Positions 18,428 through 26,640 of a stretch of 59,722 nucleotides of DNA are shown piece by piece (the stretch's first letter is position 1; each line of letters opens with the position of its first letter). Both the position numbers and the translations under genes were made by a program. A model generated the notes under the pieces. The model made no database searches, had not been told where the DNA came from, and saw only the letters and a program-made list of their open reading frames with translations. Source of the stretch: a virus; IMG/VR virus record IMGVR_UViG_3300021963_000142, positions 1 through 59,722 of that record; one strand, written 5' to 3'.

Positions 18428-18945
18428 GAGCCTACAATCCTGGCGGTAAGTTTGATGCCGATTTTGAAACAAATGAGATACTTGTTGGGGTTGACTCTGA
18501 TTTAAAAAGCCCAGTAGGAACTAAAGCACTTTGGTATATTTGGGATTCAGATACAACTGTATTGGACCCTATCTATGATGTTGGTCAAGACAGAACTAGT
18601 GCTCTTGGCGGACGTAAATGGAAAGGTCCTTATGAATTACCAGTTGTTAAAGCTGTAATTAAACAAGGTCAAGTAAAAACTTCCGCAGTTGGTTATTGGA
18701 ATTCTGACGAACTCCACTTAACTCTCAATATTGAGGATGTAGAAAAAATTTCCCCTGGGGTTATTGCTAACCCTGATAGGCAAAATAAAGGACGCATAGT
18801 CTGGAAGAACCAGGTATATCGTCCGTATGGTGTTCAGGAACGCGGAATCGTTGCTGAACGATTTACACTATTAGTCGTTGAGTGTATTCAGGTTATGCCT
18901 GAAGAAATGGTCAATGACCCGCAATTTGCTCAGTACGCTAGCTAG
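18424..18945 (+). CDS. Putative neck / head-closure protein
   Basis: A 173-residue beta-rich protein with a conserved-looking VYRPYGVQERGIVAERFTLL segment near 126-150. It is coupled to the glycosyltransferase by an ATGA overlap and lies upstream of the tail-terminator and sheath genes, where myoviruses code neck proteins. Assignment as head closure is from position and composition only; no diagnostic motif was seen. Confidence 0.45.
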   Translation: MRAYNPGGKFDADFETNEILVGVDSDLKSPVGTKALWYIWDSDTTVLDPIYDVGQDRTSALGGRKWKGPYELPVVKAVIKQGQVKTSAVGYWNSDELHLTLNIEDVEKISPGVIANPDRQNKGRIVWKNQVYRPYGVQERGIVAERFTLLVVECIQVMPEEMVNDPQFAQYAS

Positions 18946-18953
18946 GAGTTTAT

Positions 18954-19247
18954 ATGGCTGTTATTCATAATGTATTCACTGTTGGTACCACCGCAACACT
19001 TATTTGCGAAATACCAAGCAAATGCCCACCTACCGCTGTTTTAATCTTTAATGATGACAATAACCCTATCTTTATTGGGGACCCAACTATAACTGTCTCT
19101 GGCGCTAACATTGGATTAAAGGTGCCTAAGTCAACCGCTACTACACAGGTATGGCTAAACGCTGGTGATAAGTTATACGCTATCTCTGCTGCGGGAACAT
19201 CCGCAAATGCTGTAGCTGTTCTATGGTCAAAGGTAATTGCTGACTAA
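18954..19247 (+). CDS. Small beta-sandwich protein, possible decoration protein
   Basis: A 97-residue protein with strands typical of a small beta-sandwich (ATLICEIPSKCPPTAVLIFN, later WLNAGDKLYAISAAGTSANA). A TAGGAG ribosome site precedes the ATG. Similar small proteins are used as capsid decoration or fibre caps. It is coupled by TAATG to a series of tiny genes. Function unknown. Confidence 0.55.
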   Translation: MAVIHNVFTVGTTATLICEIPSKCPPTAVLIFNDDNNPIFIGDPTITVSGANIGLKVPKSTATTQVWLNAGDKLYAISAAGTSANAVAVLWSKVIAD

Positions 19248-19384
19248 TGCCTTTTAAGTCTCAGTCCCAGCGTAAGTTCATGTACGCCAAGCACCCAGAG
19301 ATGGCTAAAGAATGGGAAGATAAGACACCTAAAGGCAAGCTTCCTAATAAGGTTAAGAAGTCCGCTAAGAAAGGTAAGAAATAA
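19247..19384 (+). CDS. Tiny basic protein, DUF3008-like
   Basis: A 45-residue protein starting in the stop codon of the gene before (TAATG). It reads MPFKSQSQRKFMYAKHP, then EMAKEWEDKTPKGKLP, ending in a Lys-rich tail. This QRKFMYAKHP...AKEWEDKTP pattern is a known family of very small basic phage and bacterial proteins (DUF3008-like). Function unknown. Confidence 0.75.
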   Translation: MPFKSQSQRKFMYAKHPEMAKEWEDKTPKGKLPNKVKKSAKKGKK

Positions 19385-19524
19385 TGGCAAAAGATACGAA
19401 CCCTTGCTGGGATGGTTACGTCCAAGTAGGCATGAAAACTAAGGGTGGCAAAAAGGTTCCGAACTGCGTACCCGCAGGCTCTGGAAAAAAGAAAGTCTCC
19501 AAACCAAAGAAAGCGAGTAAATAA
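19384..19524 (+). CDS. Tiny Cys/Lys protein with NPCWDGY motif
   Basis: A 46-residue protein coupled by TAATG. It carries NPCWDGYVQVGMKTKGGKKV followed by PNCVP and a basic tail. The NPCW-x-GY...G-x-K-x-GG-x-x-VPNC pattern recurs in many phages as short proteins or protein ends. Two cysteines flank a basic core. Function unknown. Confidence 0.72.
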   Translation: MAKDTNPCWDGYVQVGMKTKGGKKVPNCVPAGSGKKKVSKPKKASK

Positions 19525-19525
19525 T

Positions 19526-19690
19526 ATGTGCGCTACATGTGGATGCATGGGCAAGAAGAAGACTGCTAAGAAGGCTGCTAAGAAGGCTGCTCCAAAGGGT
19601 ATGTCATCTAAGCAGAAGAAGCTTGATGTAGATAAAGACGGCAAGCTAGAAGGTTCAGACTTCGCTGCCCTACGAAAGAAGAAGAAGTAA
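19526..19690 (+). CDS. Tiny MCATCGC protein with EF-hand-like loop
   Basis: A 54-residue protein. I choose the ATG at 19526, two bases past the preceding stop, over in-frame starts inside the upstream gene, because it gives an MCATCGCMGKKK start matching the following gene. After an Ala/Lys stretch comes KQKKLDVDKDGKLEGSDF, whose D-x-D-x-D-G...D spacing is that of a calcium-binding EF-hand loop. A CxxCxC N-terminus may bind metal. Function unknown. Confidence 0.72.
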   Translation: MCATCGCMGKKKTAKKAAKKAAPKGMSSKQKKLDVDKDGKLEGSDFAALRKKKK

Positions 19691-19833
19691 TGTGCGCTAC
19701 CTGTGGCTGCGGTAAGCCAAAGGATAAGCACGGCATGAAGTCCCTAAAGGACGCCAACAAGAAGTTTGCTAAGAAGGCTGCTACAAAGGCCCCAGCTAAG
19801 AAAGCTTCTATGAACCGAAAGAAGGGAATGTAA
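19690..19833 (+). CDS. Tiny MCATCGC Lys-rich protein
   Basis: A 47-residue protein coupled by TAATG to the gene before. It starts MCATCGCGKPKDKHGMK, almost identical in its first seven residues to its neighbour, and continues as an Ala/Lys-rich basic chain ending NRKKGM. The shared CxxCxC start points to tandem duplication followed by divergence. Function unknown. Confidence 0.7.
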   Translation: MCATCGCGKPKDKHGMKSLKDANKKFAKKAATKAPAKKASMNRKKGM

Positions 19834-20051
19834 TGGCTGCGTTTGAAAAAGGCAAGTACACAGAGTCTAAGGATAAGAAGAAGGACTCTAAGATGCTTAA
19901 GAAGGCTGGCTTTGACAAGGACGAGAAGTCTAAGTTTGAAAAGGCTGACAAGGCTCATGGAGCTAAGAAGAAGCCAAAGACTATGGCTGAAGATAAGAAG
20001 ATTGACGCCAAGATTATTAAGAAGATTAAGAAAAACGATAAAAAGAAGTAA
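19833..20051 (+). CDS. Small Lys/Asp-rich protein
   Basis: A 72-residue, extremely charged protein coupled by TAATG. More than a third of the residues are Lys, with Asp and Glu between them, and short near-repeats such as KKDSKMLKKAGFDKDEKSKF and KKIDAKIIKKIKKNDKK. It is the last member of the tiny-gene string and is followed by a terminator. A nucleic-acid-binding or virion-internal role would suit the composition; this is inference. Confidence 0.65.
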   Translation: MAAFEKGKYTESKDKKKDSKMLKKAGFDKDEKSKFEKADKAHGAKKKPKTMAEDKKIDAKIIKKIKKNDKKK

Positions 20052-20057
20052 GTAGTT

Positions 20058-20084
20058 GAGGGGCCGAAAGGCCCCTCTTTGCTT
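20058..20084 (+). terminator. Rho-independent terminator
   Basis: GAGGGGCC (20058-20065) pairs with GGCCCCTC (20070-20077) around a GAAA tetraloop, followed by TTTGCTTT. It ends the tiny-gene operon. Confidence 0.88.
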
Positions 20085-20158
20085 TATCCTTATATTGAGT
20101 CCATGCGGGACTCAAAGCACCACCCTTGCGTTAGACCCTGCGCTCCATTGGAGAAGTC

Positions 20159-20320
20159 ATGTCTGAAAAAGATAAAGTTGATAGAGCTTCTGATATGCAA
20201 TTTAGAGAAGCTATTATTAAAAGTATCCCTGAATCAGGTGTGAGCAAGTTCTTGCTTGGTGGCGCAACAGGTTACGCGTTAGGGAAAGCGATTAAAGGTG
20301 CCGTTAAACGATATCGATAG
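20159..20320 (+). CDS. Small protein with a glycine-rich hydrophobic segment
   Basis: A 53-residue protein with a GGAGAAG ribosome site before its ATG. After a charged first half (MSEKDKVDRASDMQFREAI), residues ~29-46 form a Gly/Ala-rich hydrophobic segment (FLLGGATGYALGKAIKGAV), possibly a short membrane or membrane-active helix, then a KRYR end. It overlaps the next gene by 23 bases. No family recognised. Confidence 0.6.
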   Translation: MSEKDKVDRASDMQFREAIIKSIPESGVSKFLLGGATGYALGKAIKGAVKRYR

Positions 20321-20633
20321 CGCTGAAGAAGCCGCGCTTTTTAAAGCCCAAGAGCTCTCTAAGAAGATGACAATGAAACTTAGACATGCTGCTTTGGATG
20401 CTGCCTGGCCTTCTATGGTTGTTTCTAATATGACTGTCCGTGTTAAGGATACTCAACTAGTAATTGACTACCCCGAAGACCTTCAAGAAGAAATTAATGA
20501 CCTTGAGTACGGCACTGGACCTACTCCACCCGCATCTGTTATTCGACCTTTTTTAAACCGTACTGACGAATACATTTCCGATATATTTGGAAAAGACCTT
20601 ATCGATGAGTTAATCAGTGAGGACGTGTTTTAA
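20298..20633 (+). CDS. HK97 gp10-like neck/tail-completion protein
   Basis: A 111-residue protein starting at GTG. The C-terminal half has LEYGTGPTPPASVIRPFLNR, the pattern of HK97 gp10-type connector proteins in which a YG-T...P stretch precedes the last helix. It sits directly before the tail-terminator gene. A later ATG near codon 28 would remove the first helix, so the GTG start is preferred, although its ribosome site is weak. Confidence 0.6.
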   Translation: MPLNDIDSAEEAALFKAQELSKKMTMKLRHAALDAAWPSMVVSNMTVRVKDTQLVIDYPEDLQEEINDLEYGTGPTPPASVIRPFLNRTDEYISDIFGKDLIDELISEDVF

Positions 20634-21283
20634 TGGGTAACGGATTTGTTATTGCAGAAGACCTGGCTCTTAAAACTATGTTGCAGGGTCTGACTGTGGG
20701 GGATGAGAAAAGCTCTGCTCGTCCAGTAAAAGTATGGTTTGGGTACCCAGATGTTGAGGTAAGAGCCCAAGAGTTTCCATTTATGACCATAGATTTAATT
20801 GACATTGTCCCAGCAAATGACCGCCAAACATCAGGCCGCCTATATGATGGAGACTACAGAGGAACTATTGCGCCTGTAGGACGCAGCACATACTCTTATG
20901 AGATTCCCGTTGCCTATGACATTGTTTACCAAGTGACTTCGTATTCACGTCATCCCCGCCATGATAGAGCTATTATTTTTCAGCTCTTAAATAAGTTTCC
21001 ATCAAAGTTCGGAGTTATAGAGGTGCCAAATGAACTTGGTACAGAATCCTCTCGTCGCTCTATGTTCCTTGATGGATATGTAAAACGAGACGCAGTAGAT
21101 GGAGAAACGGGAAACCGCCGTTTACTACGTAATGTTTTTACGGTTAGAATAGTAAGTGAAATGACTCCTTCTGTTGCTATGGCGGCTATACCAGCTGCTA
21201 CTAGTGTTGGTATTAACATACTTACAGAAGATGGTCAGCGTCGCACTAGTTCGTATATCCCATCAGGTCTAACAGCTATCTAA
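20633..21283 (+). CDS. Tail terminator / tail-completion protein
   Basis: A 216-residue protein coupled by TAATG to the gp10-like gene and lying just upstream of the sheath gene, the usual place for the protein that caps the tail tube. It has the alpha/beta layout of this class: VKVWFGYPDVEVRAQEFPFM near 34-53, a central VAYDIVYQVTSYSRHPRHDR followed by a helix, and a final strand LRNVFTVRIVSEM. Assignment is by context and layout. Confidence 0.6.
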   Translation: MGNGFVIAEDLALKTMLQGLTVGDEKSSARPVKVWFGYPDVEVRAQEFPFMTIDLIDIVPANDRQTSGRLYDGDYRGTIAPVGRSTYSYEIPVAYDIVYQVTSYSRHPRHDRAIIFQLLNKFPSKFGVIEVPNELGTESSRRSMFLDGYVKRDAVDGETGNRRLLRNVFTVRIVSEMTPSVAMAAIPAATSVGINILTEDGQRRTSSYIPSGLTAI

Positions 21284-21321
21284 TATTTGTAACCATGTCA
21301 AAATCTAAGGAGATAATTTAA

Positions 21322-22827
21322 ATGGCAGGATTTAACCGCCCAGGGGTGTACGTCCAAGAGACGTTAAACCCTGTTCAACCAGTAGCAACTGCTACCTCCG
21401 ATTCATATGCAACCTTTGCTGGTGCAAATGACCGCGGACCAGTAAGCACTCCTACTCTAGTAACTTCTTGGAGCCAATATGTTAAAGCATTTGGTTCTTG
21501 GAACACAACAGCAGCAAATGATTTGCCTATTGCTGTTTACATGTTTTTTAGCAACGGTGGAAGCGCTTGCTACGTTGTTCGCGTTGCGGCTTCCGCAACT
21601 TCAGCGGCTCGTTCATTAAATGACCGCGCTGGAAGCCCATCAGCAACACTTGCAATTTCTGCTAATACACCAGGTACTTGGGGTAACAACCTCAACATCT
21701 CTATTTCAAACTCTAACACTACTGGCTACTTTGACTTAACAGTCTATGCAGGTGGAGTTACTGATTCAAATATTGTTGAGCGATTTACTGACCTAAGTAT
21801 GACAACTACTGATACACGCTATGCGGTAACTACCGTTAACTCATCATCTGTTTACCTTGGTCTAGTAGATTTGAACTCAGGTAATACAGGCGCTACTCGT
21901 AACCCAGCGGTTGTAACTAACCAAACTTTAAGCGGAGGAACTGGTGGAAACGCACTAGTAGCTTCAGATTACTCAACAGCACTTGCTTCTCTAGACACAG
22001 TAAGAAACTCTTTGGTTCTTAATGTTGCTGGTATTACAACAACTGCTGTAGTAAATGCTGCAATTTCTTACGCTGCTTCTCGTGAAGACGTGTTTGTAGT
22101 TGTAGATAGCCTAGCGCTTACTGCATCTGCTGCTCTTTCTTTATCTGCAACATACACACCAAGCTCTTTAGCAGCTGTGTACCACCCAGCTTTGGTCATC
22201 TCTGACCCAACTACTGCTCTCGGCGCATCCGCAACTCTTACTAAGACTATTGGTGCTGGAGCTGCTGTAGCTGGAATTATGATGGCAACAGATGCTTCTC
22301 GCGGAGTGTTTAAAGCACCAGCTGGTCTTCAGTCACGTATTGCTGGCGCAGTATCTGTTACCTCATTAACAAATGCGGAACTCGATGCTTTGAATACAGC
22401 AGCGGCACCAATTAACGCTATTAAATACGTTCCTGGTTCAGGAATCTGCGTTATGGGCTCACGTACTCTAAAGCCAGGTTATGTAGATAAGTACATTCCA
22501 GTTCGTCGTACTCTTATCTACCTACGCAAGTCTCTTACTTCACTCACAGAGTTTGCAATCTTTGAGCCAAACGATGAGCAGCTATGGCGTCGTCTTGAAG
22601 CAACTGTTAACTCATTCTTAACAACTTTCTGGTCACAGGGCGGTCTCCGTGGAGCAGAGCCTAAGGAAGCATTCTTCGTTAAGGTAGACGCTGAGAATAA
22701 CCCTCAGTATCTTATTGATAATGGAGAAGTACACATTGAAGTTGGCGTTTCACTACAGCGTCCAGCTGAATTCGTTGTAATCAAAATTGGTCAGTTTGAC
22801 GGTGGAACCACCGTTACTGTGGCGTAA
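21322..22827 (+). CDS. Tail sheath protein
   Basis: A 501-residue contractile-sheath subunit. It opens with FNRPGVYVQETLNP, the hallmark N-terminus of sheath proteins. Its C-terminal domain has WRRLEATVNSFLTTFWSQGG followed by FFVKVD...NPQYLIDNGEVHIEVGVSLQ, the conserved sheath subdomain that interlocks neighbouring subunits. A TAAGGAG ribosome site is present. This gene settles the myovirus morphotype. It is followed 12 bases later by the tube gene. Confidence 0.95.
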   Translation: MAGFNRPGVYVQETLNPVQPVATATSDSYATFAGANDRGPVSTPTLVTSWSQYVKAFGSWNTTAANDLPIAVYMFFSNGGSACYVVRVAASATSAARSLNDRAGSPSATLAISANTPGTWGNNLNISISNSNTTGYFDLTVYAGGVTDSNIVERFTDLSMTTTDTRYAVTTVNSSSVYLGLVDLNSGNTGATRNPAVVTNQTLSGGTGGNALVASDYSTALASLDTVRNSLVLNVAGITTTAVVNAAISYAASREDVFVVVDSLALTASAALSLSATYTPSSLAAVYHPALVISDPTTALGASATLTKTIGAGAAVAGIMMATDASRGVFKAPAGLQSRIAGAVSVTSLTNAELDALNTAAAPINAIKYVPGSGICVMGSRTLKPGYVDKYIPVRRTLIYLRKSLTSLTEFAIFEPNDEQLWRRLEATVNSFLTTFWSQGGLRGAEPKEAFFVKVDAENNPQYLIDNGEVHIEVGVSLQRPAEFVVIKIGQFDGGTTVTVA

Positions 22828-22839
22828 AGGAGCCAATAA

Positions 22840-23475
22840 ATGACAGATAGCATAATCAATCGCTTCTCAACGCTAGCGACAGACCCACTACGTTCGTTTA
22901 AATTCGTTGCTGAATTTTCACAAGCGGGTACAGCAGCAGTATTTGACAAGCGTATCTTGACCTCGTCAAGTACAGCACCAGCAACCAATGGAGTTTCTAC
23001 AGGTTGGATTGGTGGTTTCAGTAACATTAGCGGGTTGAGCGTAAACACTCAGTCAATCCAATACCGTGAAGGTGGATACAACACTACCGTTCACCAGGTA
23101 CCTGGTATGACCACCTTTACCCCAATCACTATGCAGCGTGGCGTTCTTTACGGAAACGACCAGGCAATTACATGGATGCGTGGCCTATTTGGCGCTTCAT
23201 CTGGTGAAGGACTAGCAACTGGTGGAACTGGAAGCGCTGCAAAGAGTTTCCGCGTTAACATCAACGTTTACGTTATGAGCCATCCAGACGCTCAGTCTGA
23301 TACTCCAGTAATGGGTTTCAAGATTCACAACGCATGGATTAGTACGCTAAACTACACAGACCTAAATGCTGCAGATGGAGCAATCTTATTTGAGTCTATG
23401 TCTCTTGTTCACGAAGGCTTGTCAGTCTTCTTTACAGGCTCAGACTACTCTCGTAAAGATGGTCTACCAAAGTAA
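22840..23475 (+). CDS. Tail tube protein
   Basis: A 211-residue T4 gp19-type tube protein. Characteristic parts are DPLRSFKFVAEFSQAG at the N-terminus, GGFSNISGLSVNTQSIQYRE near 58-77, and the VPGMTTFTPITMQRGV segment near 88-103. The C-terminal FKIHNAWISTLNYTDLNA is also typical. A GGAG ribosome site is present. It polymerises inside the sheath around the tape measure. Confidence 0.93.
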   Translation: MTDSIINRFSTLATDPLRSFKFVAEFSQAGTAAVFDKRILTSSSTAPATNGVSTGWIGGFSNISGLSVNTQSIQYREGGYNTTVHQVPGMTTFTPITMQRGVLYGNDQAITWMRGLFGASSGEGLATGGTGSAAKSFRVNINVYVMSHPDAQSDTPVMGFKIHNAWISTLNYTDLNAADGAILFESMSLVHEGLSVFFTGSDYSRKDGLPK

Positions 23476-23505
23476 TCTAATTTAAACTAACTAGGAGTAT
23501 AAATC

Positions 23506-24306
23506 GTGTCCGACCCACAAATCATTACTGATTCGCAACTACTCGAGCAATTTGTTGAAAAGGCCCAGAAGGAGCCCGCACCAGTCATTAAGACGCGGGC
23601 CCCTTCAGAGTCTGAAGTACAACTTCCAGGTGGGCATCTTGACAAAGATGGCGAGTTGCACACCACAGCAGAGGTAAGGGAACTTACTGGAGCTGATGAA
23701 GAAGCAGTATCAAAAGCTGGTTCTTCTGGAAAAGCATTAAATGTATTGCTTCAAAGAGGCCTTACTAAAATTGGCGGCAACGCGGTATCCCAATCCGACC
23801 TTGACACTCTTTTAGCTGGTGACAGAGACGCAATATTGCTGGGTATTCGTAGAGTAACTTTTGGACCAACCGCTACATTAGCGGTTCGTTGTCTAGAGTG
23901 TATGAGCGAAGGCGCAGAAGAGATTGACCTAACTAAAGATGTTCCTATCAAAAAGTTAGACAATCCAATTGAAGACAGAGCTTGGACTATGGAGACTAAA
24001 AAAGGAACCGTAGAAGTTCGACTTCCAAATGGATTAACACAAAAGAAGTTGATGGAAAACTATGAAAAAACATCAGCTGAAATTAATACGCTACTACTAT
24101 CTGGATGTATTGTTTCAATAGACGGAGTTCAATCAGTAGGTGCAGGAACTGCTTTATCACTTGGTATGGCTGACCGCACAAAAATTGTTGAAGAGATTAT
24201 CAACCGTAACCCAGGCCCACGCCTTGGGGAGGTGAAGAAGCCCTGCAAGGCATGTGGTGAGTCTATGGATTTACCTCTGAGCTTGCTAGATTTGTTTCGT
24301 ATATAG
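23506..24306 (+). CDS. Tail assembly chaperone, zero-frame product (T4 gp26-like)
   Basis: A 266-residue protein between tube and tape-measure genes, the fixed place of tail assembly chaperones. It starts at GTG after a TAGGAG ribosome site. Residues ~60-110 (TAEVRELTGADEEAVSKAG and the following helices) resemble the T4 gp26 baseplate-hub-assembly family. It also has two Cys pairs, CLEC near 128-131 and CKAC near 246-249, which probably bind zinc. The reading frame ends in UAG two codons after a UUU CGU site. A downstream open frame continues in +1 without a start codon, so a longer fusion is likely. Confidence 0.8.
   Translation: MSDPQIITDSQLLEQFVEKAQKEPAPVIKTRAPSESEVQLPGGHLDKDGELHTTAEVRELTGADEEAVSKAGSSGKALNVLLQRGLTKIGGNAVSQSDLDTLLAGDRDAILLGIRRVTFGPTATLAVRCLECMSEGAEEIDLTKDVPIKKLDNPIEDRAWTMETKKGTVEVRLPNGLTQKKLMENYEKTSAEINTLLLSGCIVSIDGVQSVGAGTALSLGMADRTKIVEEIINRNPGPRLGEVKKPCKACGESMDLPLSLLDLFRI
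24292..24300 (+). promoter_or_regulatory. Probable +1 programmed frameshift site (UUG UUU CGU)
   Basis: In the chaperone frame the message reads UUG UUU CGU AUA UAG. A tRNA-Phe on UUU can slip one base forward to UUC, its better codon, and the ribosome then reads GUA UAU AGC into an open frame ending at 24451. UUU CGU is the same core heptad as the influenza PA-X +1 site. No -1 heptamer (X XXY YYZ) fits the needed frame. Confidence 0.6.
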
Positions 24307-24451
24307 CGAAAAAGATTACGAATCTCTTCTTGATGAATACGAAGTTCTAACAAGAACTTTTACTGGATGGACGCTTTCAGACATAAGAGGCCTTTCTGTT
24401 AGAGAAAGGCAAAATTGGCTGGAACGCTCTACGAGACTTAAAGGACGGTAA
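24299..24451 (+). CDS. Tail assembly chaperone, +1 frameshift extension
   Basis: An open frame of 50 codons after the slip, reading VYSEKDYESLLDEYEVLTRT and FTGWTLSDIRGLSVRERQNW, then LERSTRLKGR and stop. It has no ATG, GTG or TTG near its beginning, and the in-frame stop at 24287-24289 rules out a start further up. The LSVRERQNWLE pattern is like the short second halves of tail assembly chaperones that link the tape measure to tube subunits. Fused to the first 264 residues it gives a product of 314 residues. It ends six bases before the tape-measure GTG. Confidence 0.65.
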   Translation, partial: VYSEKDYESLLDEYEVLTRTFTGWTLSDIRGLSVRERQNWLERSTRLKGR

Positions 24452-24456
24452 TGTAA

Positions 24457-26640
24457 GTGGCAGACTCAAAAGCTTCGTTTAACGTAAGCTCTTCTAAGTC
24501 TGGGTCTATTATCTCCGACCTTAGAACAGGTATCTCTACTCTTCGCCAAGAAGTTAACCTTTTAAAACAAGATACTGGCGGGTGGGTTAATACCCTATCT
24601 GGTGGGGTTAATAAACTACGTGGCGGTGGAGCGGGTGTTGGTTCTAATCAAGTAGCCCCTGAACCACGCTTTGCTGGCGGAGGAGCCTTAGCTGCTCACG
24701 ATTTTAATCCGCAGGTTTATACAGGTGGTCCAACTGGAAACCAAGTATTTTCTAACGCTAATAACGGTGGGGGCGGCGGCGGGGGTCGCGGTTCTTTTGG
24801 TGAATGGTTAAGCGCTAACCGAGGTCCTATATCAACAGCTTTATTTACTGGAAGCATTTCAGCTCTTCCTAAAACATCAGAAGCAGTAGACATGAACTTG
24901 GCAACAAGTCGTGCTGTCTTCTACCAGCAGCAGTCATCTGGTTACGGCTCAACAGGCTCTGTAAAGGGCGACTACGGCAACGTAACAAGAATGATGAAAG
25001 AAGCTCAGCGTGCTGGAACAATTACTAATAAATTTGACGCCGCTAATGCTTTAGCTACAGCAAGCTCTTACGGTATCTCTGGTCCAAACTTTAATGATGT
25101 CTTTATGGGCAGCGCCCAGATGTCAAACCTTACCCCAGGTATGGGTCTTGAACAATCAATGAAAGCATATGGCGCTGTTCAACAGGGTCGAAATGTAAAC
25201 ATGCTTCGCGCTGTTGGCATTCGAATTCGTGGTGAAGACGGTTCTATGAAACCTATGCCACAGATTATTGATGAAATTTGGTCAAAGCTTAACCGTGAAA
25301 AAATTGGTGGGGAACCCCTAACTGTTGAAGATATCAAAATATCTTTGCAGCCTGGTAACGCTTTAGATATGATGATTACTAATCTGTTTGGAACAGACTC
25401 CCTAGTACGCCGTCAGGTATCAGACGGTCTTATTCAAAAAGCGCGTACTGGAGGAAAACGTTTAGCTGGAGCTGACTTAAAAGAGCAGGCACGAGAAACA
25501 GGAGCTAGCACTAGCGCAGTTCAGTCTTTAAGCAAAAGAGTGTCAACTGCCTCTGATACATTAATGCAATTAGCTCCCTCTATGAGTAGTGTGTTTGAAT
25601 TTGGAAATAAAATTGTAAGCAGTATTACAAGTACTTTAAACTTTATTGATAGGTTTATCCCTATTTTAAAAATGCTTGGTGGCATCAAAGCTTTCGGTGA
25701 AACCGTATTTGGCGGAGGCGGTCTTTCAATGCTCAACCCTCTTAACTGGTTTAAACGAGAAGCTGGCGGACCTGTTGCTAAAGAAAACCCGACTCCTTAC
25801 ATTGTTGGTGAAAGAGGCCCAGAACTCTTTATGCCTAAGGTTGATGGAACAATCATTCCTAACCACGAATTAAAAGCTAAGAACTACCCATTCCGACATG
25901 AGGGTGGGGAAGTTCACAATAAGACTCACAACGCTCCAGACACTCGTCCTGCAGGAAAAGGAAAGATTGTTCTTGGAGATAAAGAGTTAGAAGACATCTT
26001 AAAGCAAGCTGGATTTAAAGACCAAGGTCTTGAGAACGCTAAGAAGATTGCACAGGCTGAGTCTGGTAAACGTCCTTGGGCATTTAACCCTCACGACAAA
26101 GACTTATCTTATGGCTTGTTCCAAATCAATATGCTTGGGGGTCTTGCAAAAGAACGCCTAGCTAAAGAATGGAAAGATGCTAACGGTGGAACTTTTAAAC
26201 TTAGTTCTAATGAGGATTTATACGATGCTTTAACTAACGCAAAGGTAGCTAGACACATGTCTGCTGGTGGAAAGAATTGGAGCCAGTGGTCAACTAAGGG
26301 CGTTCTTAGTGGTGGAAGTGCTGGTTCTTCTGGCTCTGGTGCTTCAGAGTCTAGCGATGGGGGTTCATCTTCTTCCTCTTCTTCTTCTAAAGACGATTCA
26401 AAACCAACAACTCTTAGAGGAATCCTTGATGGCTTTAATAAAGATAATAAGAGCGTTTTGGGAGACTTTATTAAAGGAGCTTGGGAAAACATTAAAGGCG
26501 GAGGACAGGCTCAACACACCTATAACTACGGTGGAGTAACTATTGCTGTTAATGGTTCAAGTAATCCAAGTGATACCGTGGCAGCTCTTAAGTCAGCTTT
26601 AAGTAGCCAAACAATGATGAATCAGGCGGCACAGTCATAA
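24457..26640 (+). CDS. Tape measure protein with lysozyme-like domain
   Basis: A 727-residue protein starting at GTG. The N-terminal part has a short coiled coil (DLRTGISTLRQEVNLLKQDT) and a Gly-rich stretch. Near 448-458 is YIVGERGPELF, then GTIIPN, a hallmark of tape-measure proteins. Residues ~523-608 form a transglycosylase/lysozyme-like domain: AQAESG with probable catalytic Glu near 535, then SYGLFQINM. A Ser-rich linker (~620-650) precedes the end. It sets tail length and probably cuts peptidoglycan during injection. It is short for a tape measure, implying a tail of about 100 nm by the usual 0.15 nm per residue. Confidence 0.85.
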   Translation: MADSKASFNVSSSKSGSIISDLRTGISTLRQEVNLLKQDTGGWVNTLSGGVNKLRGGGAGVGSNQVAPEPRFAGGGALAAHDFNPQVYTGGPTGNQVFSNANNGGGGGGGRGSFGEWLSANRGPISTALFTGSISALPKTSEAVDMNLATSRAVFYQQQSSGYGSTGSVKGDYGNVTRMMKEAQRAGTITNKFDAANALATASSYGISGPNFNDVFMGSAQMSNLTPGMGLEQSMKAYGAVQQGRNVNMLRAVGIRIRGEDGSMKPMPQIIDEIWSKLNREKIGGEPLTVEDIKISLQPGNALDMMITNLFGTDSLVRRQVSDGLIQKARTGGKRLAGADLKEQARETGASTSAVQSLSKRVSTASDTLMQLAPSMSSVFEFGNKIVSSITSTLNFIDRFIPILKMLGGIKAFGETVFGGGGLSMLNPLNWFKREAGGPVAKENPTPYIVGERGPELFMPKVDGTIIPNHELKAKNYPFRHEGGEVHNKTHNAPDTRPAGKGKIVLGDKELEDILKQAGFKDQGLENAKKIAQAESGKRPWAFNPHDKDLSYGLFQINMLGGLAKERLAKEWKDANGGTFKLSSNEDLYDALTNAKVARHMSAGGKNWSQWSTKGVLSGGSAGSSGSGASESSDGGSSSSSSSSKDDSKPTTLRGILDGFNKDNKSVLGDFIKGAWENIKGGGQAQHTYNYGGVTIAVNGSSNPSDTVAALKSALSSQTMMNQAAQS

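Noticed and set aside
19445-19525. Upstream extension of the MCATCGC protein
   Set aside because: The longer frame lies within the preceding tiny gene; the ATG at 19526 matches the neighbour's MCATCGC start.
24287-24451. Independent gene instead of a frameshift extension
   Set aside because: No ATG, GTG or TTG follows the in-frame stop at 24287-24289; only an ATT codon is available, and tail chaperones are commonly frameshifted.
26109-26492. Antisense open frame opposite the tape-measure C-terminus
   Set aside because: Glu/Pro-rich complement of the Ser-rich linker with no ribosome site; a shadow of the real gene.
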